Part shown: positions 6,674 to 13,502 of the stretch, in pieces
Layout of the letters: each line of letters opens with the position of its first letter
Position numbering within the stretch: position 1 is the first letter of the stretch
Origin: a virus
Length of the DNA: 26,527 bases
Reading direction: 5' to 3' (one strand)
Virus record (IMG/VR): IMGVR_UViG_3300003937_000301
Location: 1-26,527 of that record
Program-made: the position numbers and the translations under genes
The notes under the pieces: generated by a model
Database searches by the model: none
What the model was told of the DNA's origin: nothing
The model's input: only the letters and a program-made list of their open reading frames with translations

Positions 6674-9040
6674 ATGGCTGAAAGAATAGTAAGTCCTGGT
6701 GTATTTACACGAGAAAAAGACTTATCCTTTCTACCACAAGGTATTGCTGAAATAGGTGCTGCAGTTATCGGTCCAACCGTTAAAGGCCCCGCATTTACAC
6801 CGACTCGTGTATCGAGTTTTTCAGAATTTAAAAATATCTTTGGTGATTTGGATAGTCGATTCTATGTACCAATGACAGCCCAGGAATATTTAAAACACGC
6901 ACCTTCTGTTACGATAGTTCGTATCTTAGGATTGGGTGGTTATCAACCAAGTACATTAAGATTAAGTTTAACACCAATATTAGCACAAACAGGATCCGCT
7001 GGATCAACTGCTAAAGTTGTTGCAGTATTACACCCATCAAGAGCAAACTCATCTTTAGATTTGGGAGCAGCTGCTATGGTTACTGTTGATGCAAGTGCTG
7101 ATTGGAATGCAACTACATTAACAATTAATAGTGTTGCAAAAACAATCTCATTTGATACTGGTTCAGATAACTATGTAACAAAAGTTTTTGGTTCAGACCC
7201 ACAAACTACAAATACAAATGTATATGTGTATAAAGAATACAAGGAATTTTCATCTCAACATGGATTTGATGCAACTACACTATTGAGTGCAGCATCAGCA
7301 TCATCAGGTGAAGATTTTACTCATGATTATAGTGTGGCAACTTCACCTTACTTCATTTCACAATTAAGTGGTGGAGCTAGAAAAAATCTATTTAAGATTA
7401 AATCTAAATCACATGGAAATTCTGTTAATGGTGATTTCAAAATTGCTATTGCAGATTTAATTGCAGCAGGTGGAAAAGCTGGTAGTGATTGGGCTCACTT
7501 TACACTTCGTGTATTGAGAAACAATCCTGGTGAAACTAATGATAAAGAAGTATTAGAATCATTTGTAGACCTCAATTTTGATCCAGATTCACCAAACTAT
7601 GCACCAAGACGAATCGGTGATAGATATGTAACAAGTGATTCGGTAGGTAAATTAACCTTTAATGGTGATTGGCCTGGAACAGATGGTTCAGTTCATATTC
7701 GTATTAGTGATTATGAAACAGAACTTGAAGGTATTAATGAAGCATTAGTACCACATGGTTTTGCAGCAGTATCTAATCCAACTCTTGGAACTTCAACAGT
7801 ACCAAGTGGTAGTTTTGTGATAAATCAGACTAATTCATCTACATCTAAATTTGATAAAAATCAATATTATGGATGGGATTTTGACGCTGACAATAACAAA
7901 CAATACTTAGCACCTTTACCAGCAAGTGGTGGTACAGGTGGAAATGCAGCATTTAGTTTAGAAAATATGTATGGGCATGTAAATGCAGCTACAGATTTAA
8001 GTGTAGATACTGCAGCTAATGGTTCTACATTACTAACATTAAGTGTAGCTGATAAAGCACAGTTAAAGTTTGTTGCACCACTTCAAGGTGGATATGATGG
8101 AGATAATCCAACTACATTAAAAGCAACTGGTACTGATATTTCTACATCAAATACACAAGGATTTGATTGTAGTGGTACTTTAGCAAGTGGTTCAAAATCA
8201 TATGAGAGAGCAATTAATGCAATTAGTAACCCTGATGAGTATGATATTAATTTATTGGTAACACCTGGTGTTGTCCATGAATATCACTCAGCAGTAACCA
8301 AACATGCAATTAGTAAAGTTGAAGCTCGTGCTGATGCTTTCTATGTAATGGATGGTTCAAGATGGGGTCGTTCAGTATCAAATGCAGTTAGTGATATAAA
8401 CGCTCTTGATACTAACTATGCAGCAACTTATTATCCTTGGGTCAAAGTGATTGATACCACTAAATCTAAACCAGTTTGGGTTCCGCCATCAGTTGTACTA
8501 CCTGGAGTAATCGCATTTACAGATAGTGTAGCACACGAATGGTTCGCACCTGCAGGTTTAAACAGAGGTGGATTAGGAAGTGTAGTGGAAGCAAAAACAA
8601 GACTAACACATACAGAGAGAGATACTCTTTATGAAGGTCGTGTTAATCCAATTGCATCTTTTCCTGGACAAGGAGTTGTAGTGTTTGGACAAAAAACATT
8701 ACAGGGAAAACCATCAGCTCTTGATAGAATCAATGTTCGAAGACTATTAATTAGACTTCGTAAATTCATTGCTTCATCTTCAAGATACTTGGTGTTCGAA
8801 CAAAACACAGCATCAACAAGAAACAGATTCTTAGGAATAGTTAATCCATTCTTAGAATCAGTTCAAGCTAATAGTGGTTTGTCAGCATTTAAAGTAGTGA
8901 TGGATGACTCTAACAACACACCAGATGTTGTTGATAGAAATGAGTTGAGAGGACAAATCTTTATTCAACCTACGAGAACTGCAGAGTTCATTGTGTTGGA
9001 TTTTGTTGTTCAACCAACTGGGGCAGCATTCCCTGAGTAA
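6674..9040 (+). CDS. 18: Contractile tail sheath protein (T4 gp18-like)
   Basis: This is the sheath subunit, 788 residues, which polymerises around the tail tube and contracts at injection. TAGGAG precedes the ATG. The N-terminus (SPGVFTREKDLSFLPQG, then IGAAVIGPTVKGPAF) is the typical gp18 start. The C-terminus has the conserved sheath core: RINVRRLLIRLRKFIASSSR, NRFLGIVNPFLESVQANSGL, about residue 745 VVMDDSNNTPDVVDRNELRG, and a final FIVLDFVVQPTGA. T4 gp18 has 659 residues, so this one has roughly 130 more. Ser/Gly/Ala-rich segments near residues 90-230 and 370-500 are the likely extra surface domains. A terminator follows and the tube gene comes next, as in T4. Confidence 0.93.
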   Translation: MAERIVSPGVFTREKDLSFLPQGIAEIGAAVIGPTVKGPAFTPTRVSSFSEFKNIFGDLDSRFYVPMTAQEYLKHAPSVTIVRILGLGGYQPSTLRLSLTPILAQTGSAGSTAKVVAVLHPSRANSSLDLGAAAMVTVDASADWNATTLTINSVAKTISFDTGSDNYVTKVFGSDPQTTNTNVYVYKEYKEFSSQHGFDATTLLSAASASSGEDFTHDYSVATSPYFISQLSGGARKNLFKIKSKSHGNSVNGDFKIAIADLIAAGGKAGSDWAHFTLRVLRNNPGETNDKEVLESFVDLNFDPDSPNYAPRRIGDRYVTSDSVGKLTFNGDWPGTDGSVHIRISDYETELEGINEALVPHGFAAVSNPTLGTSTVPSGSFVINQTNSSTSKFDKNQYYGWDFDADNNKQYLAPLPASGGTGGNAAFSLENMYGHVNAATDLSVDTAANGSTLLTLSVADKAQLKFVAPLQGGYDGDNPTTLKATGTDISTSNTQGFDCSGTLASGSKSYERAINAISNPDEYDINLLVTPGVVHEYHSAVTKHAISKVEARADAFYVMDGSRWGRSVSNAVSDINALDTNYAATYYPWVKVIDTTKSKPVWVPPSVVLPGVIAFTDSVAHEWFAPAGLNRGGLGSVVEAKTRLTHTERDTLYEGRVNPIASFPGQGVVVFGQKTLQGKPSALDRINVRRLLIRLRKFIASSSRYLVFEQNTASTRNRFLGIVNPFLESVQANSGLSAFKVVMDDSNNTPDVVDRNELRGQIFIQPTRTAEFIVLDFVVQPTGAAFPE

Positions 9041-9074
9041 GTTTAACTTATAAAAATACTGTCTTATAACGAAG

Positions 9075-9106
9075 AGCCCACATTCAATTTAGAGTGTGGG
9101 TTTTTC
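9075..9106 (+). terminator. Rho-independent terminator after the sheath gene
   Basis: The stem arms 9075-9085 (AGCCCACATTC) and 9092-9102 (GAGTGTGGGTT) pair over 11 positions, two of them G-U, around an AATTTA loop. The T-run TTTTT follows at 9101-9105. The stem is GC-rich against an AT-rich background and sits 34 bases after the sheath stop, so sheath and tube are probably separate transcription units. Confidence 0.85.
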
Positions 9107-9246
9107 ATTTCTACGAAAAAAGTCAAAAAGTCGGGGTGTCTCATTTTCTTTTAAGGGAAAATTTTGACTCTATAGAAAAAACTTCTAAAAAACTTCTAAT
9201 AATGATATATAATTATAGTGTGTAGATTCATTTTTTTTAGATTTCT
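9107..9246 (+). other. Non-coding gap with inverted repeats and phased A-tracts
   Basis: No gene is seen between the sheath and the tube. Contents: an AGTCAAAA (9121-9128) / TTTTGACT (9162-9169) inverted repeat; an inner hairpin ATTTTCTT (9143-9150) / GGGAAAAT (9155-9162); and a perfect 11-bp tandem repeat AAAAAACTTCT at 9176-9186 and 9187-9197. The repeat puts two A6 tracts one helical turn apart, which would curve the DNA. TGATATATAATTATAG at 9203-9218 has an extended -10 look, but no matching -35 is seen. Confidence 0.5.
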
Positions 9247-9256
9247 GATATTTATT
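9247..9256 (+). promoter_or_regulatory. Candidate late promoter motif GATATTTATT ahead of the tube gene
   Basis: The motif lies 43 bases before the tube ATG at 9300, downstream of the terminator and the phased A-tracts. The terminator implies that the tube gene needs its own promoter, which strengthens this assignment. Confidence 0.5.
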
Positions 9257-9299
9257 ATCGAAGAAAAATTAACGGCAAATAATTAAAATGGAGAACAAA

Positions 9300-9791
9300 A
9301 TGGCCGACATATTAGCAGCAGACGAAATCTTTTTTACACCGTTTGAACCGAAAACGAAAAATCGTTTCGTCATGTATATTGACGGAATACCTTCTTATTT
9401 TGTAAAGACAATGAATCGACCACAAATTACCTTTGAAGAAGTTGAACTTAATCATATCAATATTAAAAGATATATTAAAGGTAAAGGTACATGGGAGCCT
9501 TTAGAAATAACTCTATATGATCCAATCGTTCCAAGTGGAGCACAGGCAGTTATGGAGTGGGTAAGATTACACCACGAATCAGTAACAGGTCGTGATGGAT
9601 ATTCAGATTTTTATAAGAAAGAGATTAAATTTAATCTTTTAGGTCCAGTAGGTGATAAAGTTGAGGAGTGGGTATTGAAAGGTGCTTTCATACAAACCGC
9701 TAACTTCAATGACTTAGATTTTGCTAATGGAGCAGATGTCGCTGATATATCGTTAACACTTCGTTACGACTACGCAGTACTTTCGTTCTAA
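9300..9791 (+). CDS. 19: Tail tube protein (T4 gp19-like)
   Basis: The tube monomer builds the inner channel for DNA under the sheath. I chose ATG 9300 over the in-frame ATG 9288: GGAGA at 9291-9295 is well placed for 9300, and nothing similar precedes 9288. The product is then 163 residues, the same length as T4 gp19. Supporting sequence: NRFVMYIDGIPSYFVKTMNR near residues 21-40, PLEITLYDPIVPSGAQAVMEW near 68-88, and a C-terminal GAFIQTANFNDLDFANGADV followed by a LTLRYDYAVLSF strand. Its position after the sheath and before the assembly chaperone is the standard tail order. Confidence 0.92.
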   Translation: MADILAADEIFFTPFEPKTKNRFVMYIDGIPSYFVKTMNRPQITFEEVELNHINIKRYIKGKGTWEPLEITLYDPIVPSGAQAVMEWVRLHHESVTGRDGYSDFYKKEIKFNLLGPVGDKVEEWVLKGAFIQTANFNDLDFANGADVADISLTLRYDYAVLSF

Positions 9792-9809
9792 AACTATAAG
9801 GAAAACAAC

Positions 9810-10040
9810 ATGGCCTTTAAAGATATTTTTAAAGATGATAACTCATATAACGAGAAATCTATTATAGGGTTTGGTGCGTTTGCAGTGATGGTAATATTTG
9901 CAACTGCAGATATTGTAACAGGTGCTATTGGTAAGGATTTAGTAATTAACGAAGTTGTTTATAATTCTTTTCTATTAACTACATTAGGTAGTTTCGGTAT
10001 AGCAGGAGCTGAAAAGATTTTTTCACAACAAAAAAAATAA
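9810..10040 (+). CDS. Small membrane protein with two predicted helices
   Basis: This encodes 76 residues with AAGGA before the ATG, 18 bases after the tube gene. A charged N-terminus (MAFKDIFKDDNSYNEK) precedes a hydrophobic segment at about residues 18-41 (IIGFGAFAVMVIFATADIVT). A second, weaker one lies at about 50-69 (YNSFLLTTLGSFGIAGAEKI), before a Lys-rich end. The size and two-helix layout would fit a holin-like or minor tail or membrane protein, but no family signature was recognised and no lysin lies beside it. An AT-rich gap containing TATAAATA follows. Confidence 0.65.
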   Translation: MAFKDIFKDDNSYNEKSIIGFGAFAVMVIFATADIVTGAIGKDLVINEVVYNSFLLTTLGSFGIAGAEKIFSQQKK

Positions 10041-10072
10041 ATTTGATTATTTTAAATTAAAATAATAGTTAT

Positions 10073-10080
10073 TATAAATA
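10073..10080 (+). promoter_or_regulatory. T4-type late promoter TATAAATA
   Basis: An exact match to the T4 late promoter -10 octamer, in a 74-base gap and 34 bases before the gp26-like start at 10115. T4 late promoters are read by the gp55-type sigma factor (family knowledge). Confidence 0.55.
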
Positions 10081-10114
10081 AACGGTTTTAAACACATTTC
10101 ATAGGAGAAAAAAA

Positions 10115-10894
10115 ATGGCTGAAAATCAGTACGATTTTCCGACCGAAGTTCTGGCTCTACCTTCAAAAGGTTCACTCTATCCAGAGGATAGTCCACTTCA
10201 TTCAGGAACAATCGATGTCAAATATATGACAGCAAGAGAAGAAGATATATTAACTTCAACAAACTTAATTGAAAAGGGAGTAGTAATAGATAAACTTTTA
10301 GAAAGTGTTATCGCAGACCCTAAAGTTAGTATAGATGACTTACTAATTGGTGATAAAAATGCACTAATGGTAGGCACAAGAGTATTGGGATATGGTAAAG
10401 ACTATACAGTAGTGATAGAAGATCCAGATACGGGATTAGAAGTAGAACATACTTTTAATTTAACAGAGTTAAAGAATAAGGAAATAGATGAAAAAGTTTT
10501 TAATAGTGCAAAAGAAAACAAATTTTCATTTACTTTACCTAACACTAAGAAGAAACTTGAATTTAAATTACTCACACATAAAGACGAGAAAGAAATTGAT
10601 AAAGAAGTTAAAGCATATGATAAGTTATCAAAGGTAACTGGAGTATCAAATGAATTAACAACTCGTCTAAAAAAACAAATTATTTCGGTTGATGGTGAAA
10701 CTGAACGAAAAACTATTAATAATTTTGTTGATAATCAGTTCTTATCATTAGACACAAAAGCATTTCGTAAAAAATATAATTCAGTATCACCTGATATAAA
10801 TTTTGATTGTGAATACGAAAGTCAAATAGGAGAACTCCATACGGTAAATATACCAATAGGAGTACGATTTTTTTGGCCTGAGTCCGAATTATAA
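10115..10894 (+). CDS. 26: gp26-like tail assembly chaperone / baseplate hub protein, short form
   Basis: This encodes 259 residues; AGGAG precedes the ATG. The sequence LALPSKGSLYPEDSPLHSG, then KYMTAREEDILTSTNLIEKG, VIDKLLESVI and DDLLIGDKNALMVGTRVLGYG (within about residues 13-91) is the conserved core of the T4 gp26 baseplate family. T4 gp26 has 208 residues. A Lys/Glu-rich helical middle leads to IPIGVRFFWPESEL at the end. The gene lies between the tail tube and the tape measure, exactly where long-tailed phages keep tail assembly chaperones. These usually come in a short form and a frameshifted long form. Codons 252-253 are the UUU UUU of a seven-T run, and the short form ends seven codons later. 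The product probably coats or helps fold the tape measure during tail assembly and is not necessarily in the virion. Confidence 0.88.
   Translation: MAENQYDFPTEVLALPSKGSLYPEDSPLHSGTIDVKYMTAREEDILTSTNLIEKGVVIDKLLESVIADPKVSIDDLLIGDKNALMVGTRVLGYGKDYTVVIEDPDTGLEVEHTFNLTELKNKEIDEKVFNSAKENKFSFTLPNTKKKLEFKLLTHKDEKEIDKEVKAYDKLSKVTGVSNELTTRLKKQIISVDGETERKTINNFVDNQFLSLDTKAFRKKYNSVSPDINFDCEYESQIGELHTVNIPIGVRFFWPESEL
10858..10874 (+). promoter_or_regulatory. Probable programmed frameshift site (AGGAG ... T7)
   Basis: AGGAG at 10858-10862 is followed after five bases (TACGA) by TTTTTTT at 10868-10874. In the gp26 frame this reads CGA UUU UUU UGG. A P-site UUU tRNA can re-pair perfectly on the overlapping UUU one base downstream, entering the frame that begins GGC at 10875. 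A Shine-Dalgarno-like sequence a few bases before the slip codon stimulates +1 shifting in bacterial prfB (RF2). A -2 slip on the same run would reach the same frame with one extra Phe. Confidence 0.6.
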
Positions 10895-11078
10895 AAAAGA
10901 ACTTCACGAAGAAATTTACAATATAATTTATCATGGAAAGGGATTCACCTTTTCCGAAATTTACACTATGCCAGTATATTTAAGGAGATTTTATCTTAAA
11001 TTGTTAATTGATACTCGGCAAAAAGAAAACGCAGAAATAGAAAAACAACAACCTAAGCAAAGATTTCAAAAATCTTAA
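10875..11078 (+). CDS. C-terminal extension of the tail assembly chaperone (long form, by frameshift)
   Basis: This frame is open from 10860 to the stop at 11076-11078, but it has no ATG, GTG or TTG until the ATG at 10968, which would leave only 36 residues. Translated from 10875 it begins GLSPNYKKELHEEIYNIIYH, then GKGFTFSEIYTMPVYLRRFY, then LKLLIDTRQKENAEIEKQQ. The FTxxEIYxMPVxxRRFYxxKL-type segment followed by a charged helix is typical of the second part of phage tail assembly chaperones and gp51-like proteins. Its conserved part lies upstream of any usable start, which implies fusion to the preceding gene. A +1 shift gives 253 + 67 = 320 residues. The tape measure gene follows after one small gene. 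Separate initiation at a rare codon (CTG 10878) is the alternative. Confidence 0.75.
   Translation, partial: GLSPNYKKELHEEIYNIIYHGKGFTFSEIYTMPVYLRRFYLKLLIDTRQKENAEIEKQQPKQRFQKS
11060..11076 (+). other. AT-rich hairpin at the end of the chaperone extension
   Basis: AAGATTT (11060-11066) and AAATCTT (11070-11076) pair perfectly around CAA, overlapping the stop codon. The GATATTTATT motif follows seven bases later. This repeats the hairpin-then-motif layout seen at 6158-6187. Confidence 0.35.
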
Positions 11079-11083
11079 AGTTT

Positions 11084-11093
11084 GATATTTATT
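11084..11093 (+). promoter_or_regulatory. Candidate late promoter motif GATATTTATT
   Basis: Identical ten-base motif to those at 6608 and 9247, 29 bases before the ATG at 11123. It would drive the small gene and the tape measure/baseplate set after it. Confidence 0.45.
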
Positions 11094-11122
11094 ACTGAAT
11101 AAAATCATATAGGGAAAATTCC

Positions 11123-11335
11123 ATGAAAATTAAAGAATCACAACTAAGAAAATTACACGAAGCAGGTTTGTTAGAGGGTTTCTTTGCACGCCTGAAGAGA
11201 GATATTCAAAAACTTAGTGATAAGAAAATTCAATCAATTATAGATAAAGGGAATGAAGAGGTTGCAGATTTCATAAAGGATTTTAAAAAGAATCCAAATA
11301 AATATATGAAGTATGATAGAGAATTAGGATTTTAA
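11123..11335 (+). CDS. Small charged protein of unknown function
   Basis: This encodes 70 residues with AGGGA before the ATG. The N-terminus MKIKESQLRKLHEAGLLEG is an amphipathic helix ending in LHE-A and LLE-G. These resemble both the MKITESQLRR-type starts common in marine T4-like phage proteins and the (L/I)xE cleavage motif of T4 prohead protease. The rest is a basic and acidic helical protein (KKIQSIIDKGNEEVADFIKD). It lies between the assembly chaperone and the tape measure and has its own promoter-like motif. Function unknown; the cleavage idea is inference. Confidence 0.6.
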   Translation: MKIKESQLRKLHEAGLLEGFFARLKRDIQKLSDKKIQSIIDKGNEEVADFIKDFKKNPNKYMKYDRELGF

Positions 11336-11361
11336 TTCTAATTTTAAATAGGAAAAAATAA

Positions 11362-13500
11362 ATGGCCGACTCAGATAGAGCACTCGAAAATGCTGAACAA
11401 ATTATCAAGCTTACGGAAGAACAAGCAGCTCAGCAAGAAAAAATCAAAGGATTATTAAAAGGTATTGATGGGTTAAATAAGACACAAAGAGCTGAACGAG
11501 AGAAAGATATTAAATCAGCAAAGCTTATTTTAACAATTAAGAAGAAAGAACTAAAAATTACACAAGGACTTTCAGATGTCCAAGATGAACTTCGTGATCT
11601 TACCGATAAAGAATCTGCATTAGCTTTCGATATGGTAGCACATAAAAAGAAAATTTTAAAAGCAGCTGCTGAAGTTAGAAAGTTAGAAAAGATTGGTACT
11701 GTTGAGGCTAAAGAAAAAGTAAAAGAACTTAAAAAACAAACAAAGTTTACTAAACAACTTTATGATAAAAATAAAGATATGGTTGCAAAAGTTCAAGTAC
11801 AACATCAACTTACTGACAAATTACTTGGTACTATAGGATCAAGTGTTTCGGGCATGAAAGGTATGGTTGCACAGGCTGAGTTATTTTCAATGGCATTATT
11901 AAAAAATCCATTTGTTTTAATGTTGGCTGCATTAGTAGCAGTTGTTAAAATGCTTAGTATGGGAGTTAAACAAGCTTTTGATTTCCAAGACGAATTGGGA
12001 ACTTCCGCTAATCAATCTATACAGTTGGCTTCAAAGTTAACTTTGGTTAATTCATCACTTTCAGTATTGGGAATCGATGGTACAAAAATTGCAGGAGAAT
12101 TAGCAAATAATTTGGGTGGAATAGGTGCCGTTACAAAAGAAAATGTAAATTATTTTGGTTTGATGTCAAAATCACTTGGTGTCTCTTCAGAAACAGGTAT
12201 TCAAGTTTTTAAAGCAATGGAATCAATTTCGTCAGCTGGTGAAGCGGGTGCAAAAGCAACCTTAGAATTTACAGCTGCGTTAGCAGAATCAAATAATGTC
12301 GCTCCTGGAGCCATTATGAATGATATTGCAGCAAATACAGAAATGTTTGCTGAGTTTGGTTTAGATGGTGGAAAAAATATAGCTAAGGCTGCAGTTCAGG
12401 CAAGAAAGTTAGGATTAAATTTAGCAACTACAGCTAAAATAGCCAATTCCCTATTAGACTTTGAATCTTCCATAGAGAAAGAAATGGAAGCCTCAATGTT
12501 AATTGGTAAACAATTAAATTATAATAAGGCAAGAGCATTAGCACTTGAGGGTGATTTAGCAGGAGCAGCCGCAGATGTAGTAAAACAAATTGGTGGTAAG
12601 GCAGAATTAGAAAAGATGAATGTTCTTCAAAGAAGAGCATTGGCAGATTCAATTGGAGTTTCAGTAGATGAATTGAGTAAGTTGGCAGGTGGAAAAATGG
12701 AAGTAAAAGATGCCGACAAAGATATTAAAAAACAACAAGCGAATATGACCAAAAATTTAAATAAAGGGATTGAGGGCCTACAAAAAGTAATGAGTTTTTT
12801 AATAAAGGCAACCCTTGGCCTTACGGCCGTAACTCTTCTTCTTACTGCAGCGCGGAGCATGGGTATGCTTAAAGGTTTTGGAAAAGGTGGAATGCTGAAA
12901 TCTATGAAAAGTGGTGGTACTAAGTTAATGGGTAAGGCTGCTTTAGGAGTTGCAGGTAAAAAAGCATTAACCAAAAAAGGTGGTGGTGCTATAATGAAAT
13001 CAACTGGTAAAAAAGTTTATGGTGCGGCAGCCAAAGCAGCGGTTACAAAAGGAACTGCAAAAATAGCAGGTAAGACTTTAGCGAAAAGTGCTTTAAAGAA
13101 AATACCTGGTGTAGGACTTATAGCTGGACTTGGATTTGGACTCAGTAGATTGATGAAAGGTGATTTGGCAGGTGCAGTAGGAGAAATTGCAAGTGGAGCT
13201 GCTTCAATAATTCCTGGACTTGGAACGGCAGCATCTCTCGCAATAGATGCAGGATTAGCTGCAAGAGATATAAGTAAGGCGAATAAAGATAGTGCAGAAG
13301 TTATAGGAGAACAATCAACCGCAATAGAACAAAAAGTATCTGCAGAAGAACCAGATACAATGAAAAAAATGGCAGAACATCAAGTAACGGATTCAGAGAC
13401 AACAAAGGTGTATCAAGAGAAATCTCTGATAATGTTACAACAAATTATAGAAGCAAACAACCAAACAGGTACTAAAGTAGAGGGATTAACTAAGGAATAA
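11362..13500 (+). CDS. Tape measure protein
   Basis: This encodes 712 residues; AGGA precedes the ATG. Residues about 1-160 are a Lys/Glu-rich coiled coil. A hydrophobic segment follows at about 176-200 (ALLKNPFVLMLAALVAVVKM). A long Ala/Gly/Ser-rich helical region leads to a second hydrophobic segment at about 478-495 (LIKATLGLTAVTLLLTAA), a Lys/Gly/Ala-rich stretch, and a third hydrophobic region at about 583-640 (IPGVGLIAGLGFGLSR and nearby). This pattern of long helices with inner hydrophobic segments, placed between the assembly chaperone and the baseplate genes, identifies the tape measure that sets tail length (T4 gp29 role; gp29 has 590 residues). It is probably injected and may form the membrane pore. 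No peptidoglycan hydrolase domain was noticed. Confidence 0.85.
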   Translation: MADSDRALENAEQIIKLTEEQAAQQEKIKGLLKGIDGLNKTQRAEREKDIKSAKLILTIKKKELKITQGLSDVQDELRDLTDKESALAFDMVAHKKKILKAAAEVRKLEKIGTVEAKEKVKELKKQTKFTKQLYDKNKDMVAKVQVQHQLTDKLLGTIGSSVSGMKGMVAQAELFSMALLKNPFVLMLAALVAVVKMLSMGVKQAFDFQDELGTSANQSIQLASKLTLVNSSLSVLGIDGTKIAGELANNLGGIGAVTKENVNYFGLMSKSLGVSSETGIQVFKAMESISSAGEAGAKATLEFTAALAESNNVAPGAIMNDIAANTEMFAEFGLDGGKNIAKAAVQARKLGLNLATTAKIANSLLDFESSIEKEMEASMLIGKQLNYNKARALALEGDLAGAAADVVKQIGGKAELEKMNVLQRRALADSIGVSVDELSKLAGGKMEVKDADKDIKKQQANMTKNLNKGIEGLQKVMSFLIKATLGLTAVTLLLTAARSMGMLKGFGKGGMLKSMKSGGTKLMGKAALGVAGKKALTKKGGGAIMKSTGKKVYGAAAKAAVTKGTAKIAGKTLAKSALKKIPGVGLIAGLGFGLSRLMKGDLAGAVGEIASGAASIIPGLGTAASLAIDAGLAARDISKANKDSAEVIGEQSTAIEQKVSAEEPDTMKKMAEHQVTDSETTKVYQEKSLIMLQQIIEANNQTGTKVEGLTKE

Positions 13501-13502
13501 TA

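Noticed and set aside
9203-9218. Sigma70-type promoter at TATAAT (9208-9213)
   Set aside because: The bases at the -35 position (9185-9190) do not match TTGACA, and the TTGACT at 9164-9169 is too far upstream. Only a weak extended -10 remains.
9288-9299. In-frame ATG giving a tube protein with four extra residues
   Set aside because: No ribosome binding site precedes it; its own bases supply the GGAGA for the ATG at 9300, which gives the T4 gp19 length.
10716-10934. Minus-strand open frame over the end of the gp26-like gene
   Set aside because: It is Phe/Leu/Tyr-rich translation of an AT-rich complement, and it overlaps the well-supported chaperone and its frameshift extension.
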